From Chenopodium formosanum (Eukaryota > Streptophyta > Magnoliopsida > Caryophyllales > Amaranthaceae): a stretch of 64,000 bases of DNA. The DNA lies in contig CM044877.1 of NCBI GenBank assembly GCA_024500155.1, positions 20,168,001 through 20,232,000 of the forward strand, in the 5' to 3' direction. Position numbers and translations under genes: made by a program. A model generated the notes under the pieces. The model ran no database searches. It had not been told where the DNA came from and saw nothing but the letters and a program-made list of their open reading frames with translations. Of the stretch, positions 1-12,577 are shown in pieces; position 1 is the first letter of the stretch; the number at the start of each line of letters is the position of its first letter.

Positions 1-286
1 TGTATTTCTTAATGACGCGACAAAACACATAAGTGGAGTAAGTGGAGGGTACCGACCTTCCCCAAAAGAAAAAGAAATAAAAAGACAAGAAAAAATAAAT
101 AGAGTAATTAAGTAAATATAAAAATGATAAAGAGGAATGGAAATAAAAAAAAAATAAAAAAAAATACTTACGAAAAGATAATTTCTGAGTAGTTCCGAGC
201 GCTTTTGCTATAAAATAGGACAAGTATATTAGTGATATGCATAATTACGAAACACAAAATAATAAGAATTTCATATTTCAATAATC
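1..286 (+). mobile_element. TatB-type leader of antisense ORF (left copy)
   Basis: This stretch matches 17742-18337, the leader of the TatB antisense ORF, at high identity. About 400 bp is missing relative to that copy: the join is near 172-176, where a short TACT/CACT match is shared, and the lost part contains the GC-rich word array at 18099-18190. The TATA box (TATAAAAT, 209-216) is kept. The element continues to the left beyond the window. Confidence 0.75.
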
Positions 287-376
287 ATGTCTCAGAAGTT
301 TGATAATACATTGCACGACTGGTCTTATTCTTTGACCAATGCTGACAAAAGAGAGTTAGAATTGTTTCATATCAGG
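287..376 (+). pseudogene. Truncated DUF7745-like antisense ORF, N-terminal fragment
   Basis: The ATG and first ~30 codons (starting MSQKFDNTLHDW) match the ORF at 18338 with a few substitutions. The reading frame then runs into unrelated LTR sequence of element H at a TCAGG shared by both partners (372-376), so no functional product is expected. The longer open frame beyond 376 is chance translation of GC-rich H LTR sequence. Confidence 0.8.
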
Positions 377-914
377 TGCCTCCAAAAACACGCGCTCGAT
401 CGGGCGAAGGGCCGCCCGATTGGGCCCACCTTTTTCTTCAAGTTTCTCCTGGGCAGTCGCGCCCGATCGAGCTAATGCTAACCCGATCAGGCGCCCCTTT
501 ACTGATGCCTTCTTCTGCGCGCCCGCCCGATCAGGAGCAAGCTTGCCCGATCGGGCCCGGTCTCTTTCTCGAGGCTTGGACTTCCATTAGGCTTGATTCT
601 TCGGCCCAATTCGGATTTCCTCTTCGGGTCTTGAATACTCGGTCCAAATGCCCCGGTATCACACACCGAGCCCTTAATCACCAGCTCTAACCGGTCGTGG
701 GCTTCAAAGATGGTCGTGTCATCTTAATGTTCGTAGTTGCTCCATGAAAAACCCGGAAAACACTTCAAATGTGCAATTTCCTACAAAACTCAAGCAAAAC
801 TACAAAAACACTAGAAAACACCAATTAGTAATAAAAGTGGCTCTAAAGAGCCAAAAACACAATTAATTATGACCAAGGGACGGGGGTAAAACACTATATA
901 AATTAGACACATCA
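372..914 (-). mobile_element. Element H LTR, 5' portion (block A)
   Basis: On the minus strand it begins TGATGTGTC at 914, directly after a purine tract, and matches the first ~540 bp of the complete H LTR at 39643-41076. The remaining ~890 bp is missing because the block A junction falls at 372-376. The purine tract on the right side makes this a 3' LTR with internal sequence at higher coordinates. Confidence 0.8.
395..575 (-). promoter_or_regulatory. GC-rich word array of H LTR (CCCGATCGGGC type)
   Basis: Repeated near-palindromic words built around GCCCGATCGGGC occur in both orientations, about six to eight copies in 180 bp, in otherwise AT-rich DNA. The TATA side of the LTR is lost in this copy. 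A role as upstream promoter element is inferred from position in block B and in the other families. Confidence 0.55.
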
Positions 915-925
915 AACTCCTTCAA
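915..925 (-). other. Polypurine tract of H
   Basis: On the minus strand TTGAAGGAGTT immediately precedes the LTR start TGATGTGTC. Block B has TTGGAGGAGTT at the same place. A purine-rich run abutting TG of a 3' LTR is the plus-strand primer site of LTR retrotransposons. Confidence 0.65.
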
Positions 926-2565
926 GCCAAACCTTTGCTTGTCCTTAAGCAAAGAGCTCATCAATGAACATATAAAACACGCTTCATCCCAAGTAAACAA
1001 AATCATGCACAAACGATTCAAGGCAAATCTAATAAACATGCTTCAATGTCAATCAATCTCATTCATCTAATCATTCTTCCTCCCCAACAATTGTCAAGTA
1101 GAGCAAACCACATGAGCATATAGAATTCAAGACTAGTGCTCACACACTCAACTCTCATTTATATGGCGAGTAAAATTTGTACTCGATCGTTCTCCAACCA
1201 ACCCCTTTATATGTGAACAATGCCCTCCCAACTCACACTCTCGTGTGTTTAAGGATATGCACTCAACCTACTAGTCGACTTGAAATATGTCAAATCATAA
1301 CCTACATTGATAAACAACACTTTCACATTTATACAACACTTATGCACAAAGGTCAGAAGGTCTTTAAAGCTTGTAATGTAAGGCTAGGGTAAAGGGTAGG
1401 ATAAATTTTGGAAAAATCTGAGAGAAAAGCCATGCTTAAGGGAGCCATATCCTAATAAAACCCAAGGTCAAAAACAAGCAATGACCAAAACATCTCCAAT
1501 CACAACTTAACTTCACAAAAATTCACCAAGAAATCCCGTACATAACAACAATCCCAACACATACATATTCACTCACAAAGTATGATAATTAGAAATAAAG
1601 TGAATTAAAACAAACTTTGAACTACTTATTATTTTTTTTCTTTCTTTTTTTTTCAAACTTAAACTTTTTTTTTCTGAATTTTTTTATTTTTTTTTTCTTG
1701 AGCAACCTTCACATAGAACATTTGAACATTTGAAACAAATTTTTTTCTTTGCTCCTTTTTTTTCTTTTTATGTCACATTGGAAAATTTTAACTTTGAAAC
1801 ACAAACCATTAATATTTTTCCAATCATAATATCAAAATAACAATCACTCTTCTTTTATTCCCACATTGTGCTAATAGAGTGCACACCACAACTACCTCAC
1901 CTCACCAACGAATAGCTCCCCCAAGCAAAACTTGGGACTAGTAACCAATGGGGCTCATATAGGCTTGTAATGTGGCTAAAGAATTAATAAAAAGGGCACA
2001 AGCAACAACATGGGTTGCAAGAAGGGAACAAATGTATCTAATATCGTTTGAAGGCTACCTAAGAGAACAAATGTATTCGTCCTCCTCAATGTGCATAATA
2101 TTGAGCTATATAAACATTACTAATAGTTGCAAACTAATACTCAAATTCTTTGACATACCAGGAACTATCACACAACTCCTAACCAAATCAACTAGTCAAG
2201 CACTATATTCACATATAGTTGGCAAAATTGACGCATGTTTGGGTATTCAAACAATTAAACTTCAAATCATGATCAACAAATTCACAAATCTCATTATCAT
2301 ATACCAAGAATCAAAACAATATTTTCCAAGTATGGGACACAGGGAAGCATTGTTTAGAATTCATTGGAACGTATGTTTTTGAATTTTTATATTGTATTTT
2401 TTTCATATAGGAAAGTAATAAAAACTACACTAGAAAGCAATAAAAACTATACTAGAAAGCGATAAATAGAGAAAAGAGAGAAAGAGTTACCACATGTACA
2501 AGATATCTCCCCCCAAGCCAAATCAAGCAATGCCTTCATTGACTTGGGTGTGTAGCTAGGAGAAG
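926..2565 (-). other. H 3' untranslated region, no gene seen
   Basis: About 1.6 kb of AT-rich sequence between the PPT and the H ORF, with T-rich tracts at 1620-1780. Short open frames here are not kept as matching proteins between blocks A and B and look like chance. Conserved with 41088-42713. Confidence 0.6.
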
Positions 2566-3149
2566 CTACTCCTCATCATCATCCTCATCCATCCGCTGAT
2601 AACCTCCTCCATAGCTCGAGCCGGCGCCTCCATGACTCGTACTAGCACCACCATAGCCCGAATAACCTGCAAAGTAGTTAGGGTCTACATTTCCCCCCAT
2701 CCCCCCAAAGAAGGATCGACCCCATAACCATGGACTGAAGAGTAGTCCACATAAGTACCATAGGCTCCGGGGGTCGAAGACCCTCCTTGGGGGTATTGGA
2801 ACCAATCGGGAACTAATGCCTCGGGGGGAATAGCCCCTCGGCGTGCATAATCGTCATACATGGGGTATAAACCCCTATCGAGGTTCCTCTGAACATGGCC
2901 AACCCTCCTTTCTATAGTGCCTAATCTAGAGTCTAGGTTTTGCACCATACCCTCCACTCTCCCTTCCCCTCTCTCAATCCGGTCAAGGTTGCTCCTAAAA
3001 GTCGAAAAGTCATATGGGGCATGGGGATCGATGTTATAATCAACGGAGGAGGTGGGTATGCCGAGTGAAATGCTTAACAAGGGTTTTCTTAACAAAGCTA
3101 CTCGGTCACCAATCTTGCATCGGCCGAGTAGAGAGTTAAGCAAGGGCAA
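2566..3149 (-). pseudogene. H 3'-end ORF, frameshifted copy
   Basis: The same protein as the open 194-codon frame at 42714-43298, but a frameshift near 2690-2740 splits it here into two overlapping frames. The N-terminal half has heptad-like Arg/Glu/Leu spacing (DRIERGEGRVEG), then come Tyr/Pro-rich and Gly/Ser/Tyr-rich segments and an acidic end DEDDDEE. I do not recognise the family. It probably is the C-terminal end of a longer element protein whose upstream part was displaced when T inserted at 3348; 3150-3347 shows nothing further. Confidence 0.5.
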
Positions 3150-3694
3150 ACTTAGCTAAGTCACTCGGTCGCAAATCTAATTGTACCAAAATATGTCGAC
3201 TATAAAGTGTAGTAGAGGCATACTTTGTTCAGCCGCTCGGCCAATCAGCCTAAGGTCCAGTCTAGCTGTTCAGCCTCCCTAAGTCGAACAAAAGACAAAA
3301 AGAGAAGTTAAAAATTTGCCTAAAGAAAAGCATAAGTTAACCATCTATGTAACACCCTGTATTTTCGAACATCTATTTTATGTGCATTTAAACCTATTAA
3401 ACCTAATTTCTTATTTAAATCCCAATTTCTACATTGAAATGTTAATTATTATTTTGATTAAACCCTAATTATAATGTTTTGACTAAACGATTGAAAGTTA
3501 TTACTTAAAAGGTTTTATATTTATGTTTTAATCATTTCAACTATATTTGACTTGTCTGAATTGATATTAGCCCTAAAGGGTGATTCCTTAAGATGAAGCA
3601 TCAATTTATTATGTGTTACTAAATTATATGTAATTTTAATATTTAACCTATAGCGATTGATATGGGTCATCATAACTAATTCCTTGACTGAAGT

Positions 3695-5719
3695 TGTAAT
3701 ACCCGAATATTTTATTAGTTTATATAATATGTTCTATAAAAAAAATAGTTTATTTTATTTATTAAATAACTTTACTAATCTCATATTTTTAATTTAGAGT
3801 TTGGAAAGTTTTAAAACCCTATTTTAATTTAAATATACTCTTTATTTTTAAGCGTACGTGTATAAACTATTTTAACCCTAATAAGATTTTGATATATAAT
3901 ATTGTGCAGCCGTTTTGAATATCAAATCTCTCTCTTATATCCATATTTTTTTCGTGGGTTTATGTCATAGTCTATATTGTTTGCCATTAATCTTCATTAT
4001 AAGCATCAAATAATTGTCTCCATATAAGTTTCTGCAAACCTATTACTTTTTCCAAAATTACAAAGTCATGTGACTGACTTGTTAATCGTGAAGGTGGAGT
4101 ATCTATTGCTTGTCATGTTCGTGAATCAGTGGGGTACCTTGCTCTAATATTTTCTTAATTGTTTCCGAAAGGTAATCACACTTTATCAATTTAAAGATGT
4201 TTGATTAATTTGATTGTATTATTTATTATTTGTAATCACACTCATTGCTATTTGATATTTGTTATACGTAATCACAAGAACCTATATAGAGATGTTTGTA
4301 TTACTAGTACGTAGTATATGTAATCAAATCACACGTTTGATTATAATTTCCTACTATTTATTATGGTTATCATTCTTATCCCTTGATAGTTTTTGGGTTA
4401 TAATTATTCTTTATTTTGTCTAATAATTTTGTACTCGTGATTTTTCATATGCTTTTGATGTTTTGTGTATAAGGTGATTGTATCTTATTAATTAGTCGAG
4501 TACTATGAATTATTCTCTTAGTATGCGTCTTTAATGATGCGCATCCACTAAGTATGATCAACCTTTTTTTTTATGTAATATGTATTATTTAAGAGTGTAG
4601 ATTAGATATATTATAAATATAATTCGATATTCAGTAATTTTAGTTGGGTTTCTTTCAGTTGCTATATTAGAGTGCACTTCAGCAATATTATCATTTTGAG
4701 GTTTTAGAGTTACTTGTATTATTATTTTTGGGCTGAGATTTGATTAATTTTGGGTAATAGTTTGATTGCCCTAAGAGTTGAGATATTTATTAATCGAATT
4801 ATATTATTTGGGAACATGTGCCATTGTTGAGATTGTTTATGAATAATTATTTGATCGATGTATGAGATCAAAAGGTTGAGAATTATTATTTTGTTCATGG
4901 TTTGAGGCTCGGCATTATATACCTTAGTCCTTGGCATGTCGGTAAGGAGATGATAATCATGAGTTAAGAATGAGGTACAATCTTTATTATTTATTTTTCT
5001 ATGGTCCCCTACTGTGGGAATTGCCCCGTATGTGGTCTGGTTCAAGGTGTTATTCTGGTTAATGAGAGTATTCAAGTTTTTATACGTGTTTGTTTGTTAT
5101 TCGAATTACCCATGTCCAAGGCTAGGTATAAAACAAAGAGCATGACATATGAATTGGTTACGAGTTAATTGAGTGAAGGATTGTATTATTATTTGAGGTT
5201 GAGTGGATAAAGGCTATTTTTTAGAGTACAATGTGTAATGTAGTTTCGAACTACATTATTTAATTGAACTAGTAATGTTAATTATTATTTTATCTTTTGT
5301 ATTCTGATATGTGGTGATTACTCAGCTTATGCTGACGTGTGTGTTACTTTGTTGTGCTATTTGTGTTTGTGGCCATGCCTTTTTCTTATGGTGGCCCTGC
5401 GACGATCTATTTTGGAATTTGTCCTTAATGGTGAGCAGTCAAGATTGTTTAAGTAGGTTGATCAAGTGATTGTAGCTAAAGGAGCTCAAGCGATCGATTA
5501 GTGTTTTTATATCGAGTTTGTAAAAATGTATATAAATAGCTCACTTAGATTTATTGGGTTGTAATTATTGGGATTTTGTAAGCCTTAACACTTGACAGGT
5601 TGTCAAGTATGACGGTGATACCTCCGATTTAGGTGTATGCTTCCGCAATTTTATTTAAAGGTTGTTTATTTTTCCTTTAATTCCTATTTCTTATCAGCTA
5701 GTAAATCGGGGGTGTTACA
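3695..5719 (+). repeat. N 5' LTR
   Basis: Runs from TGTAATACCC to GGTGTTACA, followed by the primer site. Compared by eye over its first ~235 bp it differs from its own 3' LTR at about 16 positions, but from the 5' LTR in block B at about 5. Confidence 0.85.
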
Positions 5720-5722
5720 AAA

Positions 5723-5736
5723 TGGTATTCAGGGCC
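5723..5736 (+). other. N primer binding site (initiator Met tRNA type)
   Basis: TGGTATTCAGGGCC lies 3 bp after the LTR end. The usual plant site complementary to initiator Met tRNA reads TGGTATCAGAGCC, so this copy is degenerate by a couple of changes. Confidence 0.7.
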
Positions 5737-5877
5737 TAACCGCTTGTGGGATTTACACAGGGATCCTCATATCCCTGCATGTTTTGGTTTAGGAATGAAC
5801 CTGTTAATTAAGAGTAGGATTAAAATTAACATAGGCTATGTCTTTTTAAGAGTGATTCTCTTTATATGCTTGTGCTT

Positions 5878-5922
<45 letters not shown>

Positions 5923-6100
5923 TGACTGGCATTGAGTTCGGGGACGAACTCCTTTTTAAGGGGGATAGAAAGTAAAACCACTAATATTTTAGTATTTTAT
6001 TTATAAATTTTATAAACAAAATTTTGTTTAGTTTCTACATGTTTTCAAATTTTCAAGGTATTTTTTTTCTATTTTAAGTTTCGGGGACGAAACTTGTTTT

Positions 6101-6113
6101 AAGGAGGGTAAAT
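6101..6113 (+). other. N polypurine tract
   Basis: AAGGAGGGTAAAT directly before the 3' LTR start, preceded by the TTCGGGGACGAA box. Confidence 0.7.
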
Positions 6114-8130
6114 TGTAATACCCGAATATTTTATGAGTTTATATAATATGTTCTATAAAAAATAGCTTATTTTATCTATTAAATAACTTTACAAATCAAA
6201 TATTTTTAATTTAGAGTTTTAAAAGTTTTAAAAACCTATTTTAATTTTAATATAGTCTTTATTTTTAAGCGTACGTGTATAAACTATTTTTACCCTAATA
6301 AGATTTTTATATATAATATTGTGCAACCGTTTTGGATATCAAATCTCTCTCTTATCTCTTTATTTTTTTCCGTGGGTTTATGTCATAGACTATATTGTTT
6401 GCCATTAATCTTCATTATAAGCATCAAACAATTGTCTCCATATAATTTTGTGCAAACCTATTACTTTTTCCAAAATTACAAAGTCATGTGTCTGACTTGT
6501 TAATCCTGAGGGTGGAGTATCTATTGCTTGTCATGTTCGTGAATCAGTGGGGTACCTTGCTATAATATTTGCTTAATTGTTTCCGAAAGGTAATCACACT
6601 TTATCAATTAAGAGATGTTTGATTAATTTGATTATATTATTTATTATTTGTTATCACACTCATTGCTATTTTTTATTTGTTATACGTAATCACAAGAACC
6701 TATATAGAGATGTTTGTATTACTAGTACGTAGTATATGTAATTAGATCACACGTTTGATTATAATTTCGTACTATTTATTATAGTTATCGTGCTTATCAC
6801 TTGATAGTTTTTGGATTATAATTATTCTTTATTTTGTCTAACAATTTTGTACTCATGAATTTTCATATGCTTTTTATGTTTTGTGTATGAGTTGATTGTA
6901 TCTTATTGATTAGTCGAGTATTATGAATTAGCCTCTTAGTATGCGTCTTTAATGATGCGAATCCACTAAGTATGATCAACCTTTTTTTTATGCAATATGT
7001 ATTATTTAAGAGTGTAGATTAGATATGTTATAAATATAATTCGATATTCGATAATTTTAGTTGGGTTTCTTTCGGTTGCTATATTAGAGTGCACTTTAAC
7101 AATATTATCATTTTGAGGTTTTAGAGTTACTTGCATTATTATTTTTAGTCTGGGATATGATTAATTTTGGGTATTAGTTTGATTTCCCTAAGAGTTGAGA
7201 TATTTATTAATCGAATTATATTATTTGGGAACATGTGTCATTGTTGATATTGTTTATGAATAATTATTTGATCGATGTATGAGATCAAAAGGTTGAGAAT
7301 TATTATTTTGTTTATGGTTTGAGGCTCGGCGTTATATACCTTAGTCCTTGGCTTGTTGGTAAGGAGATGATAATCATGAGTTATGAATGAGGTACAATCT
7401 TTATTATTTGTTTTTCTATGGTCCCTACAGTGGGAATTGCCCCGTATGTGGTCTGGTTCAAGGTGTTTTCTGGTTATTAAGAGTATTCAAGTGTTTATAC
7501 TTGTTGGTTTGTTATTCGAATTCCCATGTCCAAGGCTAGGTTAAAACAAAGAGCGTGGCATATTTATTGGTTACGAGTTAATTGAGTGAAGGATTGTATT
7601 ATAATTTGAGGTTAAGTTGATAAAGGCTATTTTTCAGAGTATAATGTGTAATCTAGTTTCGAACTACATTGTTTAATTGAACTAGTAATTTTAATTATTA
7701 TATTATCTTTTGTATTCTGATATGTGGTGATTACTCAGCTTTTGCTGACGTGTGTGTTACTTTGTTGTGCTATTTGTGTTGGCGGCTATGTCTTTTTTTA
7801 ATGGTGGTCGTGTGACGATCTATTTTGGAATTTGTTCTTAATGGTGAGCAGTCAAGATTGTTTAAGCAGGTGGATCAAGTGATTGTAGCTAAAGGAGCTC
7901 AAGTGATCGATTAGTGGTTTTATATCGAGTTTGTAAAGTTGTATAAATAGCTCACTTAGATTTATTGGGTTGTAATTATTGGTATTTTGTAAGCCTTAAC
8001 ACTTGACAGGTTGTCGAGTGTGGCGGTGATACCTCAGATTTTGGTGTATGCTTCCGCAATTTTATTTAATGGTTTTTTATTTTTCCTTTAATTCCTATTT
8101 CTTATCAACTAGTAAATCGGGGGTGTTACT
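6114..8130 (+). repeat. N 3' LTR
   Basis: Direct repeat of the 5' LTR. The terminal CA has become CT here (8129-8130), while block B keeps CA. The GAAGT target duplication follows at once. Confidence 0.85.
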
Positions 8131-10021
8131 GAAGTACCAATCTAATAGGTATAAAATGATTTTGGAGTTTTAAAAACGTTTTACGTGTAAACGTATCCAA
8201 TACGATAAATAAAGTTGTATTGGGTGATTTCCTCAACTTGTTTATTTAATTGGTATTATATTGTTTATAAAGTATTATTTAATTCTTTTATTTATAAAAC
8301 TCATTATAATGTCCTTTTATTAATCAGGTCATTGTAAATAAAAAATATTAGTAGTTTTGAATTTCGTATATATGAACATTATATATATTTTTTGTATTGT
8401 AGTTTAATTTATTATTTTCATTATTATTATTGATATTATTATTGAGATATCAATAATAAAATCTATATTATCGTTTTTTAACGCGTTTTAAAATGCCTTC
8501 CGTTACATTCCTTTCCTAGTCTACTTTTGGGGCAACTAGCATTTATCTATGGGTCGGGTTTTTCCTCAAAAATTCCGTGACTAAGTAGATTAATATAGAC
8601 TTGTTTATTAGCTTACTTAAACCCAATATTATGCTAAAGTAATCATTCAATCAAGCACAAAAGGGAAGCCTTGAATCCTAGCTTTGTATGACCTTTTCGT
8701 AAGCTCAATTTGAGACCATTCCTAATGATTCCCACGGAAGCAATCAAAGGGTGAGAGGCTGATATTTTTCATGCTAGTAACCCCCTATTAAGTTTGTCTT
8801 AATGGCCAATCAAATCTCTGATGAAGGCTGCCAAAAAGACTACTCATTCCCCATCACTTTTACGTTCAAATATCAGTTTTCCCCATCACAAAAGAACGCA
8901 GCATAACTCCTCTTTTTCTATTCAATACTTTCTTGCATTCAAGGGTTAAGTCAAGGGTGATTTGAACCCTATTTTCTGCTATCAAGGGTTCCTAGTTTGT
9001 GCCATATTCATCCCCTTTTGAATGATCAAAATTGGAAGAATAACAAGGGTGTTTAGTGGGTTTTTTTGGGCGTGATCTTACGCGAGGGTGGTTTGATCTC
9101 GTGGCTCTTCTCTTTGCTCTTATTAATCTGATTTTTCATGATCTCCATTCAAGGTAACTAGCTTTACTCCCTTAGGTTAGAACTATTGTATTTTAAAGTT
9201 GAATTGATAGGTAGAAACATGGCTAGGATTAGGTTTATTTGTAATTTTCGTTCACTTTGTGGCTGCTGTAATTTGTGTGACATAGAACGTGAATTAGTGA
9301 TATTAATCCTTATTTTTGTGACCAAACTTGATTGATATCAAAGCCTTGATGTTGTATGATCTTTTTATGATGTTTTTAATGATTTTATACATGGTTTTGA
9401 GGCACATAATGTACCATAGGTACCGCTGAAATGTTACATGCCTGTCATGAGTTTCATTGTGGTTGTAAGGCATGTTTAACCTATTTTCTTGGCCTTATTA
9501 TTTCTGTTTAATGTGTATTAGCATAATATGGATAATAAGGTATAAGTTCCATGTGTTAAACTTTAATTTTGGGCATGTTTTATACTTATTTATTGGGCAA
9601 GAAAAGCTGAAATCTGTGACTAGAATTACAACATGTTGGGCGTGTGTTCATGATCTTAAATCTTATTTTGTTGATTGATTTTCTTGCCTAATTTGATTTA
9701 GTATCATGTTATGATATTCCCCAATTAATTTTGCATGATTATAGGAAAGAGTGATTTGTTTTAATGGCCTAAAAGTAAGTATAGGAGTTGTTGTCATCCA
9801 TTGTAAAGGTTGTGTGATTCGAGAGTTTTTAAGATATGTTTTTCCTGATTTCTAATTTCAAATGCATAGTTAAAATCAACTATTATGTTTTTAGAGTGTT
9901 TACTAAAATTTTCTAAGCTTTGTTTCATGTTTAAGGTTGTTTTTTGGGGTGTTTTGTGTGAGTGGTACTGCAGGAACCTAAATTGGGGCTGTTGTGTTTA
10001 TGATTTTACTTAGGCATGTTA

Positions 10022-10661
10022 TGTAAAACCCTAGAAATTTCTTTCTTTTAAAAATACCTTTTGCACTGTATAAAACTTTAAATAGGAATATCTAAGACAT
10101 TACCGCCGCCGTGAAAATGCCTAAGGCAACTATCAAAGACACGCAGCGAAAGACTATCTTTAAAGGCATTCAAAACAAGTCAACTTTAAAAGTCAACCAA
10201 ACGAAAGTAAAGTCAACAAAAGTCAAATAAAATCAACCTACAACTTAGAACCATTGAAGGCCCTTATTATAGCCAATTAAATACGTAAAACCTTTGCGTT
10301 AGTCTCACCAGTAACCATAATATAAAAATAATCAAAATATTAAACACATCATAAATTAATAGAAAATAGCATGATTCGCTCTTCACTCATGTCCCACCAT
10401 GAATATGTTTCAATACATGAAAAGCTTCTCTCTACTTGTTTCCTCTACTCTCTATTAGAAATGGATCATCATAGGGCCAAGATAAAGACAAGGCCAATAA
10501 CAAATAATCAGCAAAGCTGAGTACATAAGCGTATTTAAACACACTAACATGCTTTCACCTATCAACACACACTTACCTCAATGCACCTGTTTACAAGTAC
10601 ACACAACATTCAACAAGATTTCTCAACTAGACCACTAAATAATTTATTTAGTTTTAATTAC
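10022..10661. mobile_element. U: unclassified LTR-like fragment
   Basis: Begins TGTAAAACCCTAG and is non-coding. It is broken at 10661 by the TatA solo LTR and probably resumes at 12583-12652, after the ATTAC target duplication. Resemblance of TGTAAAACCC to chromovirus LTR ends is the only clue to its class. Confidence 0.3.
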
Positions 10662-12577
10662 TGTAGACACCCATTTGTGTCTCCCCAAAACCAAACCCAA
10701 TGATGAGTACCTTTCACGTTGAATCATAATCGAATGAAATGAAAGTGTGAAAAGTCTAGTGTTGTGGATAGTTTTAATTTCTTTTCTCTTCTCTCTGTTT
10801 TTGAAAACTTATTTTAAGAAAACAGCCAATCCAGTTTGGTTGGTCCATGATATGGGTCCAATAGTAGTGTAGTTGGATGGGGCTTAACAAGAGCTTTCCA
10901 GATATATTATAAGCCCAATTCCAATGAATATTGAGGAAGTTATGGCCAATTTACTAAACTAGGCCCGTTCTGAGCCTTATATGTGACCCAATGATCTAGG
11001 GGAGGGCCTAATATGATTTATCATTCCTAATGCAATTAGGAATGGTTTTAGTCTTCTAGATTCTTCTAGAAGGTTCTTTTCATTCCTAATTCAATTAGCA
11101 TTGATAAATTGACTTTTGTTGACTTTTCAGATTTATAATTAAAATCAAAGAGCATTTTTGAGGAAAATTCGATTTTATCCTCATGTACGGCAATTTTTAT
11201 CTTATTTTAAGAAAACGCGTGAATTTCCAGCACCAAACGCTAGCTGTAGCGTCTGGCGCTAGCCTTGGCGCCTGGCGCCAGGGTTAGTGTCTGGCGCCAA
11301 TAACCAGCGTTGGCGCCAACCTTGTTTTACGTGCGCCATACTCTGTTTTGATAATTTTATATTTTTGGCTGATTTTCTTTATAAATAACATCGTAAAGAC
11401 TCTGTTTTCATTCACCTACAACCAGTTTTCATTCATCAATTCTCTCTCATTCTCTTCTATAATCATTCACCAACTCTCATAAAGATTTTCTTGATTACTC
11501 TCTCTCTCTCTAAACTAGCCTTTTTCATACAAAATTCCGCATTCATTAGATCTGGAAACACCTAACCATATTCGAAGTTGCCTTCTCCCTAGACGTGAAA
11601 GGTTTAATTTCTTAGGGTTTGGTCCCAAATCTCTCTTTCCATTATTTAATTTAATTGTTTTAATTATTATTTTCCTTGAAGTTACTAACGTGTGTATTTT
11701 GTTATTAGAAAGAGGTACGAGGCATCCAAGTAAGTACTTTAATGGTTTTTATTGATGTTATGATGTAGAGTTCATGCTTAGATTGTTATTATGATTCCTA
11801 TTATCATGTCTAGGGTAACTTTAATATCAAGTATGATTAAAAGTATGATGATTTCTATGTTCTTCCTAATACTTATGATTGTTAGTATCATGTTAGGGTT
11901 AAAGATTTGATTTTTATTGTTTAGTGACATGGTAGGGTTTGTTATTAATCTTGTTAGTATCATGCCTAGGATCTTGCTATTCTTATGCTTGAACATAATT
12001 ATTTTACTTATGATTATAATTGTTATTATTATTATTATGATTGTTATTATGTTGCTTGATATATATTTATTGTTATTGCTTGATCACGCCTTTTATTGCA
12101 TGTTTAAAGGGAATTTGTACTTGTAATCACGCTTAATAAGATATTAATAATCTTGTTAGGTTTAATTTGATTATAATTCAAGTGATCACCAATAATAGAT
12201 TTATTTGTGCATTAATATTCAACCAACATAGATAAACAGGTTTAGGGTTAAACCTATTGATTGTATGTTAGTCAAAAAGTGCACATGAATACGATATGAA
12301 TAAAGTAAAGACCAATTATTATGGCAGGTTCAATCTCTTTTAGGTTGGATTTGTACTTTCATCCCCGAACCCTTATTTGGTTCAAGACCTTATGGAGTTG
12401 ACGATCTCTTGGATCGTCAAGGAGTGTAACCTTCACCCTGCGAACGGTTTAAAAGTTCTTAAAACTTGTTGGCGACTCTTTTGCTCTATCTTCTTCCCTT
12501 TTGGACGTTACCATACTTTAGTGTATGATCATAGTGGGGTTCAAGCTATGGGTTAACGCTTGAAATTATTCCCTACA
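10662..12577 (+). mobile_element. TatA solo LTR (block A)
   Basis: Starts TGTAGACACC and ends ATTCCCTACA, like the TatA 5' LTR at 12653-14546, to which it is clearly homologous throughout. It is flanked by the 5-bp duplication ATTAC (10657-10661 and 12578-12582), and no primer site follows it. This fits an insertion reduced to one LTR by recombination. Block B has the same at 50815-52723. Confidence 0.85.
11230..11387 (+). promoter_or_regulatory. TatA LTR word array and TATA box (solo LTR)
   Basis: GC-rich words of the GGCGCC/GCGCCAG type crowd 11235-11339; TATAAATA follows at 11380-11387, about 40 bp downstream. T/C-rich CTCTC leader sequence lies beyond. Position makes this the U3 core promoter. 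Block A has one more word unit than block B here. Confidence 0.65.

Larger units (their letters stand above)
3695..8130 (+). mobile_element. N: non-autonomous LTR retrotransposon, complete
   Basis: Two direct repeats of ~2.02 kb flank only 394 bp of internal DNA. Termini are TGTAATACCC and GGGTGTTACA, imperfect inverted repeats of each other. Target duplication GAAGT occurs at 3690-3694 and 8131-8135. The internal part has an initiator-Met-tRNA-like primer site, a 43-base T run (5879-5921), and two boxes TTCGGGGACGAA, each followed by a purine tract (from 5937 and from 6079); the second precedes the 3' LTR. No ORF: it must be mobilised by another element. TTCGGGGACGAA just before the PPT is typical of chromovirus 3' ends, so a chromovirus helper is inferred. 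Confidence 0.85.
3348..10021 (+). mobile_element. T: chromovirus-like LTR sequence interrupted by N
   Basis: Starts TGTAACACCCTG within H internal sequence and resumes after N at 8136 (accesses ACCAATCTAATAGG). It is AT-rich and non-coding, with no retrotransposon protein motif. The TGTAACACCC start is typical of plant Ty3/gypsy chromovirus LTRs, and the length (about 2.2 kb without N) would suit a long LTR. I cannot find its matching terminus, so the right limit, set where TGTAAAACCC begins, is a guess. The same structure is at 43497-50175. Confidence 0.4.

Noticed and set aside
376..690. Open frames on both strands over the GC-rich start of block A
   Set aside because: They translate the CCCGATCGGGC word array of the H LTR; block B does not keep them as matching ORFs.
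1972..2382. 136-codon plus-strand frame in the H 3' region
   Set aside because: The block B counterpart is interrupted and differs in start; composition is that of antisense AT-rich UTR.
4722..5075. 117-codon minus-strand frame in the N LTR
   Set aside because: Lies wholly in an LTR, is shortened in the other copies and has no recognisable motif.
5723..5736. tRNA-like match to initiator Met tRNA
   Set aside because: Only the short primer complement is present; no cloverleaf, so it is a primer site and not a tRNA gene.
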